Assembly: GCF_902506325.1 (NCBI RefSeq)
Contig: NZ_LR732328.1
Coordinates: 685,882-749,881 of the forward strand
Direction of reading: 5' to 3'
Source: Limnobacter sp. 130
GTDB taxonomy: Bacteria; Pseudomonadota; Gammaproteobacteria; Burkholderiales; Burkholderiaceae_B
DNA length: 64,000 bases
Positions within the stretch are counted from its first letter, which is position 1; each line of letters starts with the position of its first letter. The notes under the pieces are model-generated. The model was not told where the DNA came from and did not search any database. It saw only the letters and a program-made list of their open reading frames with translations. Positions 10,288 to 21,100 of the stretch are shown in pieces. Both the position numbers and the translations under genes were made by a program.

Positions 10288-10923
10288 TTGGGACTGATTG
10301 CCGAATTATACGACCGTCATGTGTTGCCGACCTTGCTCGATTTCGCTTGCGGCATGAAAGCCATTAACAGGCAACGCCAAAAAGTGGTGCCCAAGGCCAC
10401 GGGCAAGGTGCTTGAAATCGGCATTGGCACCGGCCTGAACATGCGCCATTACGATGCAACAAAGGTTGAAAAAATCATTGGCCTGGATCCCGCGATGCAA
10501 ATGCATCGGTTGGCCAAAAAGCGCATTGCGCATACCGATTTGAGTGTTGAGCTGATGGGCTTGCCAGCCGAGACAATTCCTTTGCCCGATGCCAGCATTG
10601 ACACCATTGTGATGACTTACACCCTGTGCACCATTCCCGAACCGGTACAGGCTTTGAAGGAAATGCGCAGGGTGTTAAAGCCTGGCGGTAAATTGCTGTT
10701 TTGTGAGCACGGAGTGGCCCCGGATGAAGCCGTGCGCAATACGCAAAACCGTTTGCAACCGGTGTGGGGCAAGTTGGCTGGTGGTTGTCACTTAAACCGC
10801 GATATTCCAGCTTTGTTGAAAGCTGGTGGCTTTCAAGTCAGTGAAATTGAAACCATGTATGTGCCAGGCCCCAAAGCATTCACCTACAACTATTGGGGCG
10901 CGGCCTATTCTGAAGCCAGTTAG
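10288..10923 (+). CDS. Class I SAM-dependent methyltransferase
   Basis: 211-residue cytoplasmic methyltransferase. The SAM-binding motif VLEIGIGTGLN is at about residues 41-51, a second acidic motif is IIGLDPAMQM, and MRRVLKPGGKLLFCEHG matches the post-motif region of UbiE/METTL7-like proteins. A TTG start with AAAAGG 8 bases upstream fits the gene start; no ATG lies at a better place. The substrate is not known. Its stop overlaps the stop of the convergent HMA-domain gene by four bases. Confidence 0.86.
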   Translation: MGLIAELYDRHVLPTLLDFACGMKAINRQRQKVVPKATGKVLEIGIGTGLNMRHYDATKVEKIIGLDPAMQMHRLAKKRIAHTDLSVELMGLPAETIPLPDASIDTIVMTYTLCTIPEPVQALKEMRRVLKPGGKLLFCEHGVAPDEAVRNTQNRLQPVWGKLAGGCHLNRDIPALLKAGGFQVSEIETMYVPGPKAFTYNYWGAAYSEAS

Positions 10924-11120
10924 ACTTTTATTTGTGCCGGGTAGCCAGCATCGCTGATTGTTTTGACCAAAGTCGCTGCAGGCAAATTGCTCTGAATCTG
11001 AACCAGCTTTTGCGCCAGGTCAATTTGCACTGTTGCGGCCACGTCTTGCGCTTTTACTGCGCGTTCCACATTGGCGGCGCAACCGCCACATTTCATTTTT
11101 TCAACTGTAAGTTCAATCAT
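10920..11120 (-). CDS. copZ: Heavy-metal-associated domain protein, copper chaperone-like
   Basis: 66-residue single HMA domain with MKCGGCAANV at residues 9-18; the two Cys bind Cu(I) in this family. It probably delivers copper to the CopA ATPase encoded divergently. GGAG lies 7-8 bases before the ATG. A 21-bp CueR-type operator sits in its promoter with a 19-bp -35/-10 spacing. The copZ name rests on the family and context; specificity for another soft metal cannot be excluded. Confidence 0.85.
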   Translation of the reverse strand: MIELTVEKMKCGGCAANVERAVKAQDVAATVQIDLAQKLVQIQSNLPAATLVKTISDAGYPAQIKV

Positions 11121-11158
11121 TTCAAGTCTCCGGTTAGTTCAATACAACTGTAGTCTGA

Positions 11159-11179
11159 ACCTTCCAATCATGGTAAGGT
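11159..11179 (-). promoter_or_regulatory. CueR-type operator/promoter of the copZ-like gene
   Basis: A 21-bp element, ACCTTCC...GGTAAGGT, matches the CueR consensus. On the minus strand it lies between TTGACC (-35) and CAGACT (-10) spaced by 19 bp, the stretched spacing of MerR-family activated promoters. Confidence 0.75.
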
Positions 11180-11186
11180 CAAGGCA

Positions 11187-11217
11187 TTGACCTTGACATC
11201 GTGGCAAGGTTGACAAT
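11187..11217 (+). promoter_or_regulatory. CueR-type operator/promoter of copA
   Basis: TTGACC (11187-11192) and GACAAT (11212-11217) are 19 bp apart. Between them lies a 21-bp element (11190-11210) with perfect ACCTTG/CAAGGT arms. This is the layout of a CueR-activated promoter, 28 bases before the copA ATG. Confidence 0.8.
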
Positions 11218-11244
11218 GCTTCAATCAAATCGCAGAGAGCAAGC

Positions 11245-13476
11245 ATGAATAATAAATCATCCAATACCATTGACATCGCTGTAGGCGGAATGAGCTGCGC
11301 TTCCTGTTCTGGCGCAGTTGAAAAAGCCCTGCTGGCCACACCCGGTGTGATCAGCGCCACCGTGAACCTGGCCACCGAGAAAGCACGCGTTCAACTAAGC
11401 AAACCAGAATTGCTATCCGCAGCGTTGGCTGCAGTCGAGAAGGCCGGTTATGAGGCCAAGCCAATTCAGGATACGCAGCAGTTGCCTCAACTTGCTGCGG
11501 GTGCACCACAAGCCAGGCAAACCGACAAAGAGGGGCTGATGGTGCTTTGGGGTGCCTTGCTGACGCTTCCGCTGGTGTTGCCCATGGTGGGCATGTTATT
11601 TGACAAGCACCTCATGTTGCCTGGCTGGGTTCAATTGCTGTTGGCCAGCCCGGTGCAGTTTTGGCTGGGTGCGCGGTTTTATCGCGGCGCCTTAAAAGCC
11701 ATTCAGAACCGAACCGGCAATATGGACTTGCTGGTGGCCATTGGTACATCGGCGGCGTTTGGATTGTCGGCTTACATGATGGGAGAGGGCAACCCGCACT
11801 TGTACTTTGAGGCCTCGTCAGCCGTAATCACCTTGGTGATGTTGGGCAAATGGCTTGAAGCGCGCGCCAAGCGACAAACCACCGCAGCCATCGCAGCCTT
11901 GCAAGCATTGCGGCCCGACACCGCCACGGTGCTTCAGAACGGGCAGGAAGAAGTCTTGCCAATTGCCAGTGTGGCGGTGGGAATGCGGGTGGTCGTGAAA
12001 CCCGGTGAGCGGATTCCGCTTGATGGCCATGTACTGGAAGGCGAGGGTCATGTGGATGAGGCCTTGATTACCGGAGAAAGCCAGGCTGTTGAGAAATCGC
12101 CAGGTAGTAAAGTGACCGGCGGTGCAGTGAATCTGGATGGACGCTTGTTGATAGAAGTAAGCGCGGTAGGCGCTGAAACCACATTGGCCAAAATTATTCG
12201 TTTGGTTGAAGACGCCCAAGCTGCCAAGCCCGATATTCAAAAATTGGTGGACAAAGTCAGTGCCGTGTTTGTACCCGTGGTGTTGGTGATTGCAGCGCTT
12301 ACATTGCTTTACTGGGTGTTCCTCGCCGAGGGCGGCAATCTTGAATTGGCAATTTTGAATGCCGTGGCGGTGTTGGTCATTGCCTGCCCATGTGCGTTGG
12401 GTTTGGCAACACCCACTGCAATTATGGCGGGCACTGGCGTGGCAGCACGGCATGGTATTTTGATTAAAGATGCACAGGCACTGGAGTTGGCCCACCGCAT
12501 TAACACCGTGGTGTTTGACAAAACCGGCACACTGACCGAAGGCAAGCCTTCTGTGGGCGCCGTGGTGCCACTTAACACCAATGGCTTGAATGATTTGCTG
12601 GGCAAGGCCGCCGCCGTGGAGGCGGGCAGTGCTCACCCCTTGGCATCGGCCGTGTTGAACCATGCGAAGGATCAAGGTATTGCATGGCAAGTGGCCATGC
12701 AGTTGCAAGACAAACCTGGGCGTGGTGTCAGCGGTATTGTGAACGGCACACGTGTGTATGTGGGCACGGCGCGCTGGATGCGTGAATTGGGGGTCACTGA
12801 TTCGGCTTTGAATACGGTTGCAACGGGTCTGCCCGACAATGCGCCCACCCACGCCTGGGTGGCTGAAGAAGACAACGGTCGTGTGGCATTGCTCGGTGCC
12901 CTTGGGTTTGGGGATGCATTGAAGCCGGGCGCCCATGCCGCTGTGAAAAATTTGAATATCTTGCAGGTGAAGTCGGTGCTGCTGACTGGCGATTCAAGGG
13001 CCAGTGCGCAACGTGTTGCGCAGGCGCTCGGTATCTCAGAGGTTCAGGCCGAACAGTTGCCCCACAACAAGAGCGAGGCAGTGGCGCACTATCGTCAACA
13101 AGGCCAGGTGGTTGCCATGGTGGGCGATGGCATCAACGATGCACCAGCGCTTGCTGCCGCCGATGTGAGTTTTGCCATGTCCAGTGGCACCGAAGTGGCC
13201 GTGCACGCAGCTGACATTACGCTGATGCGGCCTGACCCGGCATTGGTGGCTCAAACCATTGACATCTCTCGGCGCACTTACAACAAGATCAAGCAGAATC
13301 TTTTCTGGGCATTTGTTTACAACGCGGTGGGCATTCCCCTTGCGGCCATGGGTTTACTGAACCCGGTGGTCGCGGGTGCTGCCATGGCGCTGAGTTCAGT
13401 CAGTGTGGTCAGCAATGCCTTGTTGCTGACACGCTGGAAACCCAAATTGTCAAAACCTGAAACGGTGGAGTCGTGA
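11245..13476 (+). CDS. copA: Copper-translocating P1B-type ATPase
   Basis: 743-residue inner-membrane Cu(I) exporter. It has one N-terminal HMA domain (GMSCASC, Cys18/Cys21), the transmembrane CPC motif at 381-383 ([12 protein letters not shown]), the phosphorylation motif DKTGTLTEG with Asp425, GSAHPLA in the nucleotide domain and [12 protein letters not shown] near residue 630. It ejects excess copper from the cytoplasm, fed by the HMA chaperone. A CueR-type promoter precedes it and cueR overlaps its stop, so the operon is copper-induced and self-regulated. Identity and role are secure. Confidence 0.96.
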   Translation: MNNKSSNTIDIAVGGMSCASCSGAVEKALLATPGVISATVNLATEKARVQLSKPELLSAALAAVEKAGYEAKPIQDTQQLPQLAAGAPQARQTDKEGLMVLWGALLTLPLVLPMVGMLFDKHLMLPGWVQLLLASPVQFWLGARFYRGALKAIQNRTGNMDLLVAIGTSAAFGLSAYMMGEGNPHLYFEASSAVITLVMLGKWLEARAKRQTTAAIAALQALRPDTATVLQNGQEEVLPIASVAVGMRVVVKPGERIPLDGHVLEGEGHVDEALITGESQAVEKSPGSKVTGGAVNLDGRLLIEVSAVGAETTLAKIIRLVEDAQAAKPDIQKLVDKVSAVFVPVVLVIAALTLLYWVFLAEGGNLELAILNAVAVLVIACPCALGLATPTAIMAGTGVAARHGILIKDAQALELAHRINTVVFDKTGTLTEGKPSVGAVVPLNTNGLNDLLGKAAAVEAGSAHPLASAVLNHAKDQGIAWQVAMQLQDKPGRGVSGIVNGTRVYVGTARWMRELGVTDSALNTVATGLPDNAPTHAWVAEEDNGRVALLGALGFGDALKPGAHAAVKNLNILQVKSVLLTGDSRASAQRVAQALGISEVQAEQLPHNKSEAVAHYRQQGQVVAMVGDGINDAPALAAADVSFAMSSGTEVAVHAADITLMRPDPALVAQTIDISRRTYNKIKQNLFWAFVYNAVGIPLAAMGLLNPVVAGAAMALSSVSVVSNALLLTRWKPKLSKPETVES

Positions 13477-13898
13477 ATATGTACGCTGAATGGACACGCA
13501 AGGAATGGTTCACCATTGGTGAGGCAGCCATGGAGTCGGGTATCACCGCCAAAATGATTCGTCACTATGAGCAGGTGGGTTTACTGCCCGAGGCCAATCG
13601 CACTGATGCGGGTTATCGACTTTACAACGATCGAGATTTGCATCTGTTGCGTTTTATACGGCATTCCCGAGACCTTGGTTTTTCAATCAAGCAAATCGAA
13701 GAACTACTCGGCCTGTGGCAGGACAAATCGCGCCCAAGCCGGGAAGTGAAAAAATTGGCGCAGTCGCATCTGAATGCGCTGGAGTCGAAAATTCGGGAAT
13801 TGAATGCAATGAAGGCCGAGCTGGAGCGCTTGGTGCATTGCTGCAAGGGTGATTCCCGCCCGGATTGCCCAATACTCGAGGGCTTGGCAGCTGGGTAG
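13473..13898 (+). CDS. cueR: Cu(I)-responsive MerR-family regulator CueR
   Basis: 141 residues with an N-terminal MerR helix-turn-helix ([26 protein letters not shown]) and a long dimerisation helix. The C-terminal [13 protein letters not shown] has the two Cys separated as in the CueR metal loop. It activates copA and the chaperone gene when Cu(I) binds. GTG 13473 overlaps the copA stop (GTGA); ATG 13479 is an alternative. Two matching operators lie upstream of copA. Confidence 0.93.
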   Translation: MNMYAEWTRKEWFTIGEAAMESGITAKMIRHYEQVGLLPEANRTDAGYRLYNDRDLHLLRFIRHSRDLGFSIKQIEELLGLWQDKSRPSREVKKLAQSHLNALESKIRELNAMKAELERLVHCCKGDSRPDCPILEGLAAG

Positions 13899-13932
13899 CG
13901 CTTGAGTGCCTCCGGGGCTTACTGCACCAAAA

Positions 13933-14532
13933 TCAGTTTTGAAGCATCTGTTGAATGACACTTTTCAATACGCGGGCAATGTCGTCGGCTTTCATGTGCG
14001 GATCGCGAATGGCCCGAATTTGCAGACCATCAAACAAGGCCATCAAGATGGTTGATTTCGCAGCAAGGCTGAATTCGCAGGGTGGCGAATCTTTCAATGG
14101 CTGAATGCCTTTGATCAGGTGGGTTACCTTTTCACGAATTACCGCGTCGGTGCATTGCACTGTCGCGGCAATTTTTGGATTTCGTGCCGCCTCGGCCAAA
14201 ATTTCCGTGTCCAGTTCACTGCGGTCAATGCGCCGTTGTACACCTTCGTCCACCGTGCCAAGCATGGCTTTCAGAATGTCTTTTTCACCCTGAATTTTTG
14301 CAATCCGCTCAAGCGCCTGGTCAAGGTCGCGCTTGACCATGGCTTCAATAATGGCTTCCTTGCTCTGAAAGTAATTGTAGATGTGGCCCGCACTCATGCC
14401 GAAGGACTTGGCAATTTCCGACATGCTGGCGCCGTGAAAACCACTTTTTCTGAAACATTCGGCAGCAGCATCCAGAATTTGTTGGCGGCGTAGTTCCGCC
14501 TTGCTGGTTGTGGTTTTAGCCTCGTTGATCAT
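13933..14532 (-). CDS. TetR/AcrR family regulator of the RND operon
   Basis: 199 residues: N-terminal helix-turn-helix ([31 protein letters not shown], split here for family recognition at about residues 14-44) and a variable ligand domain. The frame is open up to 14598, but ATG 14532 has GGAGG 8 bases upstream and starts 17 bases inside the end of the RND pump gene, so that start is used. It is the last gene of an adaptor-pump-regulator operon and most likely represses it by binding the palindrome upstream of the adaptor gene. Confidence 0.87.
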   Translation of the reverse strand: MINEAKTTTSKAELRRQQILDAAAECFRKSGFHGASMSEIAKSFGMSAGHIYNYFQSKEAIIEAMVKRDLDQALERIAKIQGEKDILKAMLGTVDEGVQRRIDRSELDTEILAEAARNPKIAATVQCTDAVIREKVTHLIKGIQPLKDSPPCEFSLAAKSTILMALFDGLQIRAIRDPHMKADDIARVLKSVIQQMLQN

Positions 14533-17500
14533 TGCTGATTCCTCCCGTTTGGTCGCCGCTTGCCAGGTCGACATTTTCTTCAGCCCGCTTTTTGCCAAAC
14601 AGGCGAGTCACTATCACGAAGAACATGGGCACAAAGAAAATACCCAACACGGTTGCAGAAATGGTGCCACCCAATACACCGGTACCAATCGCATTCTGGC
14701 TGCCTGAACCTGCACCTGTCGAAATGGCCAAGGGCACTACACCCAGGCCAAAGGCCAGTGAGGTCATAATGATGGGGCGCAAGCGCATGCGCACCGCGTC
14801 GAGTGTGGCCTCCAGCAAATCACGGCCTTGGTCGAATTGCTCCTTGGCAAATTCAACAATCAGAATTGCGTTTTTGGCGGACAAACCCACCGTGGTCAGC
14901 AAGGCGACCTGGAAGTAAACATCGTTGGCCAAGCCGCGGCCGCTGGCCGCCAGTAGGGCACCCACCACGCCCAAGGGCACAATCAGCATGACTGCAAATG
15001 GGATGGACCAGCTTTCGTACAGCGCAGCCAAACACAAGAACACAATCAACAATGACAATGCGTAGAGCAGGGGGGCTTGCGAACCGGATTGCCGCTCTTC
15101 GTATGACAAACCTGTCCACTCAATGCCCATGCCCTCTGGCAGGTTTTCAGCAATCGCTTCCATTGCATCCATGGCGTCGCCCGAGCTCATGCCTGGTGCC
15201 GCCTGCCCTTGAATTTCAACCGCAGGCAAACCGTTGTAACGCTCAAGGCGTGGCGATGCCATTGACCATTGAGCCGATGAGAAATTGGAGAAGGGCACCA
15301 TCTCGCCATCGTTGTTGCGCACGTAGAATCTGTTCAAGTCCTCGGGCAACATGCGGAAAGGTGCGTCGGCCTGCATGTACACGCGTTTCACCCGCCCCCT
15401 GTCAAGGAAGTCATTGATAAAACTGCCACCCCAGGCCGAGGTGAGTGTGTCGCTAATTTCCGCAACACTTACACCGAGTGCACCCGCCTTGGCATTGTCA
15501 ATATCGAGTTGGTACTGCGGTGTGTCGGCGGTGGCGTTGGGTCGAACGCCAGCCAGCACAGGGTTTTTCGCGGCTTCGCCGATCATGCTGTTTCTGGCCT
15601 GCAGCAAGGCATCACGCCCCAGCCCTGTGCGGTCTTGAATGAACAAATTGAAGCCAGATGCATTGCCCAATTCCCGAATGGCCGGTGGTGCAAAGGCAAA
15701 AGCTTGTGCTTCAGGCCAGCTTGCAAATTCTTTGGATGCGCGTTGAACGATGCCTGCCGCAGAATTTTCTTTGCCGGGACGCTCGCTCCAGTCACGCAGG
15801 CGCACAAAGCCGATACCCGAGTTTTGACCTGTACCCGAGAAACTGAAACCAGCCACGGTGAATAGCGACTGTACGTTCTTGCCTTCTTTTTTGAGGAAGT
15901 AATCTTCCATCTTGGCGAGCACTTGCAGGGTTTGTTCTTGGGTAGCACCTGCGGGTAATTGCACCTGCGTGAAAAACACGCCTTGGTCTTCGTCGGGCAG
16001 GAACGAAGTGGGCAGGCGGGTGAACATGAAGGCCGCAACCGCCAGCAAACCACCGTAAATAATCAGGTAGCGCCCTGACTTGTGCAACATGCGGCCCACC
16101 ATGCCTTGATAGCGCGCATTGCTGGAATCAAATTTGCGGTTGAACCAGCCGAAAAATCCTTTTTTCTCGTGAGCATGACCCTTCTCAATCGGCTTGAGCA
16201 TGGTGGCACACAGTGCAGGTGTCAGTACCAGCGCAACAATGACTGACAAGGCCATGGCCGATACAATCGTGATTGAAAACTGCTTGTAGATAACACCGGC
16301 TGAGCCCGGGAAAAACGCCATGGGTACGAATACAGCCGATAGCACCAAACCAATACCCACCAGGGCGCCGGTGATTTGATCCATGGATTTTCGTGTGGCC
16401 TCCACAGGCGACAGGCCTTCTTCTGCCATTACACGTTCCACGTTCTCAACCACCACAATGGCGTCGTCTACCAGCAGGCCAATGGCCAGTACCATGGCGA
16501 ACATGGTCAGGGTATTGATTGAAAATCCGAATGCGGACAACACTGCAAAAGTGCCCAGCAACACAACAGGCACCGCAATGGTTGGAATCAGGGTGGCTCG
16601 GAAATTCTGAAGGAACAGGTACATCACCAGGAAAACCAGAATGATCGCCTCAATCAGTGTTTTAACCACGCCTTCAATCGAGATCTTCACGAATGGCGTG
16701 GTGTCATAGGCGACGTCCCATTCCATGCCCTCCGGAATTAGTGGCGTAATCCGTTTCATCCCGGCCACCACGGCTTCGGCCGTGTCCAGCGCGTTGGCAC
16801 CAGAAGCCAGGCGAATACCGATGCCCGAGGCGTTTCGACCATTCCAGCGCGGCAAAATATTGTAGTTTTCGCTGCCGTAGTCAATTCGTGCCACGTCTTT
16901 CAGGCGCACGGTTGCACCATCTTCAGTGGTTCGTAAAATAATCTGCTCGAAGTCTTTTGGTGTTTCCAGCAAGGTCTGTGCGGTAATTGTGGCCGTCAAT
17001 GATTGGCCTTTCACCGCAGGGGCTCCCCCCAGCTCACCGGCTGAAACCTGTGCATTCTGGGCCCGCACTGCGTTGCGAATATCGCCTGGCGTTACCTTGA
17101 ACTGGTTCATCTTGTCTGGGTTCAACCAAATGCGCATGGCATAAGGACTTCCAAATACTTGTACTTCACCCACGCCGCTGACCCGGCTGATGGTGTCTTG
17201 TACGTTGGTGGTAATGAAGTCGGCCAGTTCCGTTGAAGTGTAGGCACCATCGACAGCGGTAAAGGCAATCACCAGCAGGTAGCCCGCTGCACTTTTGGTG
17301 ACCTGAATACCCTGGCGTTGCACGGCATCGGGCAACAAGGGAACCGCCAAACTCAATTTGTTTTGAACTTGAACCTGCGCAATGTCCGGGTTGGTGCCGG
17401 GCTCGAATGTGAGCTCAATTCGCAGTCGGCCAGTCGAGTCGCTGGTGGACTTCATGTAGCGGAATCCATCCAGACCGGTCATGCGTTGCTCAATCACCTG

Positions 17501-17686
17501 GGTGACCGAGTCTTGCAGGGTTTCAGCAGAGGCACCGGGGTAGGTGGCTTGAATGGTTACTGCAGGCGGCGCAATGGCGGGGTACTGCGCAACAGGCAAA
17601 CTGAAAATGGCCAGCGCACCGGCCAGCATGATGACAATGGCGATCACCCACGCAAAAATGGGGCGATCAATAAAAAATCGGGACAT
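14516..17686 (-). CDS. RND efflux pump inner-membrane subunit (AcrB/MexB-like, HAE1)
   Basis: 1056-residue proton-driven drug/solvent exporter, the usual size for HAE1 pumps. It starts [14 protein letters not shown], as in AcrB. TM4 carries the paired Asp of [16 protein letters not shown], and [16 protein letters not shown] follows. The large periplasmic loops and [20 protein letters not shown] near the end are typical. It works with the adaptor encoded upstream and an outer-membrane channel not encoded here. The C-terminus overlaps the start of the TetR gene. Confidence 0.95.
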   Translation of the reverse strand: MSRFFIDRPIFAWVIAIVIMLAGALAIFSLPVAQYPAIAPPAVTIQATYPGASAETLQDSVTQVIEQRMTGLDGFRYMKSTSDSTGRLRIELTFEPGTNPDIAQVQVQNKLSLAVPLLPDAVQRQGIQVTKSAAGYLLVIAFTAVDGAYTSTELADFITTNVQDTISRVSGVGEVQVFGSPYAMRIWLNPDKMNQFKVTPGDIRNAVRAQNAQVSAGELGGAPAVKGQSLTATITAQTLLETPKDFEQIILRTTEDGATVRLKDVARIDYGSENYNILPRWNGRNASGIGIRLASGANALDTAEAVVAGMKRITPLIPEGMEWDVAYDTTPFVKISIEGVVKTLIEAIILVFLVMYLFLQNFRATLIPTIAVPVVLLGTFAVLSAFGFSINTLTMFAMVLAIGLLVDDAIVVVENVERVMAEEGLSPVEATRKSMDQITGALVGIGLVLSAVFVPMAFFPGSAGVIYKQFSITIVSAMALSVIVALVLTPALCATMLKPIEKGHAHEKKGFFGWFNRKFDSSNARYQGMVGRMLHKSGRYLIIYGGLLAVAAFMFTRLPTSFLPDEDQGVFFTQVQLPAGATQEQTLQVLAKMEDYFLKKEGKNVQSLFTVAGFSFSGTGQNSGIGFVRLRDWSERPGKENSAAGIVQRASKEFASWPEAQAFAFAPPAIRELGNASGFNLFIQDRTGLGRDALLQARNSMIGEAAKNPVLAGVRPNATADTPQYQLDIDNAKAGALGVSVAEISDTLTSAWGGSFINDFLDRGRVKRVYMQADAPFRMLPEDLNRFYVRNNDGEMVPFSNFSSAQWSMASPRLERYNGLPAVEIQGQAAPGMSSGDAMDAMEAIAENLPEGMGIEWTGLSYEERQSGSQAPLLYALSLLIVFLCLAALYESWSIPFAVMLIVPLGVVGALLAASGRGLANDVYFQVALLTTVGLSAKNAILIVEFAKEQFDQGRDLLEATLDAVRMRLRPIIMTSLAFGLGVVPLAISTGAGSGSQNAIGTGVLGGTISATVLGIFFVPMFFVIVTRLFGKKRAEENVDLASGDQTGGISNDQRG

Positions 17687-17710
17687 GCTACTACTCCTGC
17701 CAGGCGTTGT

Positions 17711-18871
17711 TTACTTGTTCTCGGAGTCGGAAAGGACTTCAACTTCCTGACCGGCGCGAACTTTCTGGATACCTTCAACAATCAGGCGATCACCTGCCTG
17801 AAGGCCCTCGGCGATCAGCCATTGGTCGCCAATGGCTCTGGCGGTTTCTACACTTCGTTTTTCGACTTTGTTGTTCTGACCAATAACAAACGCCGATGGC
17901 GCACCGGTTGCATCGCGCATGATTCCTTTTTGCGGAACCAGAATGCCGTTTTCGCGGACGCCTTCCTCAAGCGAGGCCCGCACATACATGCCGGGTAACA
18001 ATTGCAGTTTCGGGTTGGGGAATACGGCGCGCAAGGTCACGGTGCCGGTGTTCTGGTCCACAGTCACATCGCTGAATTGCAGCTTGCCCTCTTGGGCATA
18101 GCTCGATCCGTCCTCCAGTTTCAATGTCACTTTGGCAGCGTCTTTTCCGGCGCTTTTCAGCACACCACTTTCCAGGTCACGTTTTAGCTGCAGTAATTCA
18201 CTGGTCGATTGCGTCAAGTCAACATAAATTGGGTCGAGCTGTTGAATGGTGGCCATGGCATTGGCTTGCCCCTGCTGCACAAGCGCACCGGGGGTAATGC
18301 TTGACCGGCCAATTCGGCCACTGATGGGTGCGGTTACCTTCGTGTAGCTCAGGTTGATTTGAGCAGACTGAACCGCAGCTTTGGCTGAGGCCACATCGGC
18401 TTCAGCCTGCTTCAGTGCGGCAAACGCATCGTCACGTTCTTGCTGGCTGACTGCATTGAGTTTTGCCAGCTCTTGAAAGCGGTCATTGCGAATTTTTGCA
18501 CTGGTCCGGTTGGCCTCTGCTTTTTCAAGCATGGCTTTGGCGCTGGCGTATTCGGCTTGGTAGGTGGAGGCATCAATTTGATACAGGGAGGTACCGGCTT
18601 TTACATCGCCACCTTCCTGAAACTGACGCGCCTTGATGATGCCGTTGACCTGTGGGCGAACTTCGGCGATCAGGTACGGGCTGGTTCTGCCTGGTAATTG
18701 GGTGTACAGCGACACGGGCTTGGCCGCTACTTCAAAAATTCGAACTTTGGGCAATGCCGGCGTGGCCGCAGCATTTGCACCGCCTTCTTGACTGCCGCAG
18801 CCAGCCAGGGTTAACGTGCCAACAGTCAATAAAGCGCTGGTGGCTAGCGCCATTTTTCTTTTAATAATCAT
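17711..18871 (-). CDS. RND efflux periplasmic adaptor (AcrA/MexA-like lipoprotein)
   Basis: 386 residues. The signal sequence ends LTLAGC, a lipobox, so the protein is anchored to the inner membrane. A lipoyl-like half (YLIAEVRPQVNGIIKARQ), a coiled-coil hairpin of about residues 100-170 rich in Ala/Glu/Lys, and a beta-barrel (AVFPNPKLQLLPGMYVRA) follow in order. It bridges the pump to an outer-membrane channel. First gene of the operon, 24 bases before the pump gene; a 14-bp palindrome lies 53 bases upstream of its start. Confidence 0.94.
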   Translation of the reverse strand: MIIKRKMALATSALLTVGTLTLAGCGSQEGGANAAATPALPKVRIFEVAAKPVSLYTQLPGRTSPYLIAEVRPQVNGIIKARQFQEGGDVKAGTSLYQIDASTYQAEYASAKAMLEKAEANRTSAKIRNDRFQELAKLNAVSQQERDDAFAALKQAEADVASAKAAVQSAQINLSYTKVTAPISGRIGRSSITPGALVQQGQANAMATIQQLDPIYVDLTQSTSELLQLKRDLESGVLKSAGKDAAKVTLKLEDGSSYAQEGKLQFSDVTVDQNTGTVTLRAVFPNPKLQLLPGMYVRASLEEGVRENGILVPQKGIMRDATGAPSAFVIGQNNKVEKRSVETARAIGDQWLIAEGLQAGDRLIVEGIQKVRAGQEVEVLSDSENK

Positions 18872-18923
18872 GGTACTACCTCGATATAAGCAATGCGGAA
18901 ACGGTGTGTAGACAAGATAGCTG

Positions 18924-18937
18924 AATGAACGTTCATT
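18924..18937. promoter_or_regulatory. Palindromic TetR-type operator upstream of RND operon
   Basis: AATGAACGTTCATT is a perfect 14-bp palindrome between the adaptor start and the divergent NDH-2 gene. It is the best candidate site for the TetR regulator at the end of the efflux operon. Confidence 0.65.
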
Positions 18938-19056
18938 TTTTCATTGAAGAAATTGTATGTCAATTCAGGGTAAACACCTGAGCAGGAACGGGATTTGCTC
19001 CAAAGCCATGTTGGGTTTCTAATGTGACAACAGCCTTCTATTTCAGGGAGAACTTT

Positions 19057-20361
19057 TTGGACCTTTCGTCAATCGTGATTGTGGGTGGTGGTGCAGGCGG
19101 CCTGGAGCTGGCCTGCAAGTTGGGGCGAAAGCTTGGTCCAGACCGCGTTACCTTGGTCGATGCCAAGATGTACCACATCTGGAAGCCCTCGCTGCACGAG
19201 GTTGCAGCCGGTACGCTGGACATTCATCAGGAGGGTTTGTCCTATCCAATGTTGGCCCACAACAATGGTTTTAATTTTGTACTGGGTGCCATGGAAGGTT
19301 TGAATGGTCGTGACAGACAGGTTGAAATTGCAGCGGTTCGGGACGATGTGGGCGATGAAGTATTGCCCAGGCGCGTGTTGCAGTTTGGAACGCTTGTGAT
19401 TTCTGTGGGCAGTCAATCGAATTATTTCGGCGTGAAAGGCGCGCAAGACTTCACCATTTCTCTGGATGGGCCGCAACAGGCCGAGAGTTTTCGCCTGAAA
19501 ATGCTCAAACACTTGGCGACACTTGATTTGCGTAAAAAACTCGATCCGTCTGCAAGCCTGGACATTGTCATTATTGGTGCCGGTGCCACAGGCGTTGAGC
19601 TGGCCGCTGAGTTGCGCGAGGCCAGCCATGTGCATAGCCGTTATGGATTTAGCCGGATTGATGCTGCACGCGATGTGACCATTACCATTCTGGAAGGTGC
19701 GCCCAGTATTTTGCCCGTGCTACCCGAGAGCGTGTCCAGCGCAGCCTTGCGCCTTTTGGAGCAACGACACATTACGGTAGTCAACAACTGCAGGGTGGTT
19801 GAAATTTCATCCAAACAGGTAGAGGACGCCAGTGGCAATCGTTACAAGGCCGATTTGTGTGTGTGGGCCGCCGGTATTAAAGCACCCGCGTGGCTGGCCA
19901 ATTTGGGTTTGCCAGTGAACCGCAACAACCAGCTGGAAGTGGAGGGCGATTTGCGGGTGAAAGGCGAGCATCACATTTTTTCGCTCGGCGATTGCGCAGC
20001 CTGTGTGCAACCCGACGGCAGCATGGTGCCACCACGCGCTCAATCGGCGCACCAGCAGGCCGACTACATTTACAAAACAATTTTGAATGCAGAACGTGGC
20101 AAAGCCGCGCCCGGGAAACCCTATTTGTACAAAGACCATGGTTCGCTGGTGTCGCTGGGTTCGCGCAGTTCAGTGGGTAGCTTGATGGGTGGCTTGTTCA
20201 AGGCCAGCAGCATGTTTGTGGACGGTTTCTTTGCGCGCAGCATGTACGCAAGCTTGCACCTGATGCACCATTACGCGGTGCTTGGCGGCCTGAAAACATT
20301 CTTGTTGGCCATGGCTCGTTTTCTGTTGAAGCGTGCCACACCGTTGGTGAAGCTGCATTAA
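19057..20361 (+). CDS. Type II NADH dehydrogenase-like FAD oxidoreductase
   Basis: 434 residues from the TTG at 19057. Two dinucleotide folds are clear: IVIVGGGAGGLELA at the N-terminus for FAD and IVIIGAGATGVELAAELR near residue 170 for NAD(P)H. The C-terminal segment contains hydrophobic stretches suited to membrane association, as in NDH-2 enzymes that pass electrons from NADH to quinone without proton pumping. A GTG at 19024 would extend it by 11 residues, but the TTG has AGGGAG six bases upstream and sits where the fold starts. Monocistronic. Confidence 0.88.
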   Translation: MDLSSIVIVGGGAGGLELACKLGRKLGPDRVTLVDAKMYHIWKPSLHEVAAGTLDIHQEGLSYPMLAHNNGFNFVLGAMEGLNGRDRQVEIAAVRDDVGDEVLPRRVLQFGTLVISVGSQSNYFGVKGAQDFTISLDGPQQAESFRLKMLKHLATLDLRKKLDPSASLDIVIIGAGATGVELAAELREASHVHSRYGFSRIDAARDVTITILEGAPSILPVLPESVSSAALRLLEQRHITVVNNCRVVEISSKQVEDASGNRYKADLCVWAAGIKAPAWLANLGLPVNRNNQLEVEGDLRVKGEHHIFSLGDCAACVQPDGSMVPPRAQSAHQQADYIYKTILNAERGKAAPGKPYLYKDHGSLVSLGSRSSVGSLMGGLFKASSMFVDGFFARSMYASLHLMHHYAVLGGLKTFLLAMARFLLKRATPLVKLH

Positions 20362-20368
20362 AACTGAA

Positions 20369-21100
20369 TCAGTGGGCGCGCAGATCATCAACGGCAAGTT
20401 TGCCGAAGTTCGGGCTCAACAGGTAGTGCACCAACTGCACACCTGTTGTTTCCGGGCTGCTCAGCGAGTTGGTGTTTTTTAGCTCGATGAAACGTTGTTT
20501 GTTGGGAAACAGCAATTCATCCGTTTCCCGAATTTGTGTTTGCATGCCAGTGTCGATGACGCCGGGTGCCAGGCTGCAAATGGTCACATTTGGGCTTTGG
20601 TCTTGTTGAACCGCCTTTGCATGCATGTCGAGTGCTGCCTTGGTGGCGCAATACACCGACCAGCCAGGGTAAGCGCTTTGCGCGGCCCCACTGGATACAT
20701 GCAGTATTCGTAGTTTTTGATGGCTTTGCATTTTTTGGGTGAGCAAGGCGCTCATGGCCAAAGGCACGGTGACATTGAGTTGTACGCTGCGAGAAATATC
20801 CAGCGTTGCCTGTGAACCCAGGGGGCCGATCGGAGACACCAGTCCGGCATTGTTGATCAACAGCAGTTGTGTTGTATTTGCAATGAAATCATTCAGATCA
20901 CGGCTGGATTCCAGCCAATCAAGAGAGGCTGAATTGGCCAAATCAAGGCTTATTTGCTGCAAAAGCGTGGGGTATTGCAGTTCAAGCGCATCGCATTGTG
21001 AGCGGGAAATGCCCAAAACCGCATGCCCCCGTTCCAGCAATGCACGTGCAATACCCAATCCCAACCCTTTGCTGTGACCCGTCAAGATGGCTTTGATCAT
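20369..21100 (-). CDS. SDR family oxidoreductase
   Basis: 243-residue short-chain dehydrogenase/reductase. The cofactor motif TGHSKGLG is at about residues 7-14, NNAG follows in LLINNAGLV, and the catalytic triad is visible as HVSSGAAQ (Ser) and YCATK (Tyr, Lys). It resembles sepiapterin/benzil-reductase-like SDRs; the substrate is unknown. The frame is open far upstream, but ATG 21100 overlaps the stop of the SemiSWEET gene (ATGA) and begins at the Rossmann fold. Last gene of a four-gene coupled operon. Confidence 0.85.
   Translation of the reverse strand: MIKAILTGHSKGLGLGIARALLERGHAVLGISRSQCDALELQYPTLLQQISLDLANSASLDWLESSRDLNDFIANTTQLLLINNAGLVSPIGPLGSQATLDISRSVQLNVTVPLAMSALLTQKMQSHQKLRILHVSSGAAQSAYPGWSVYCATKAALDMHAKAVQQDQSPNVTICSLAPGVIDTGMQTQIRETDELLFPNKQRFIELKNTNSLSSPETTGVQLVHYLLSPNFGKLAVDDLRAH

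Noticed and set aside
11818-12936. Long minus-strand open frame inside copA
   Set aside because: It lies wholly within copA, which has all family motifs, and its product has no recognisable domain.
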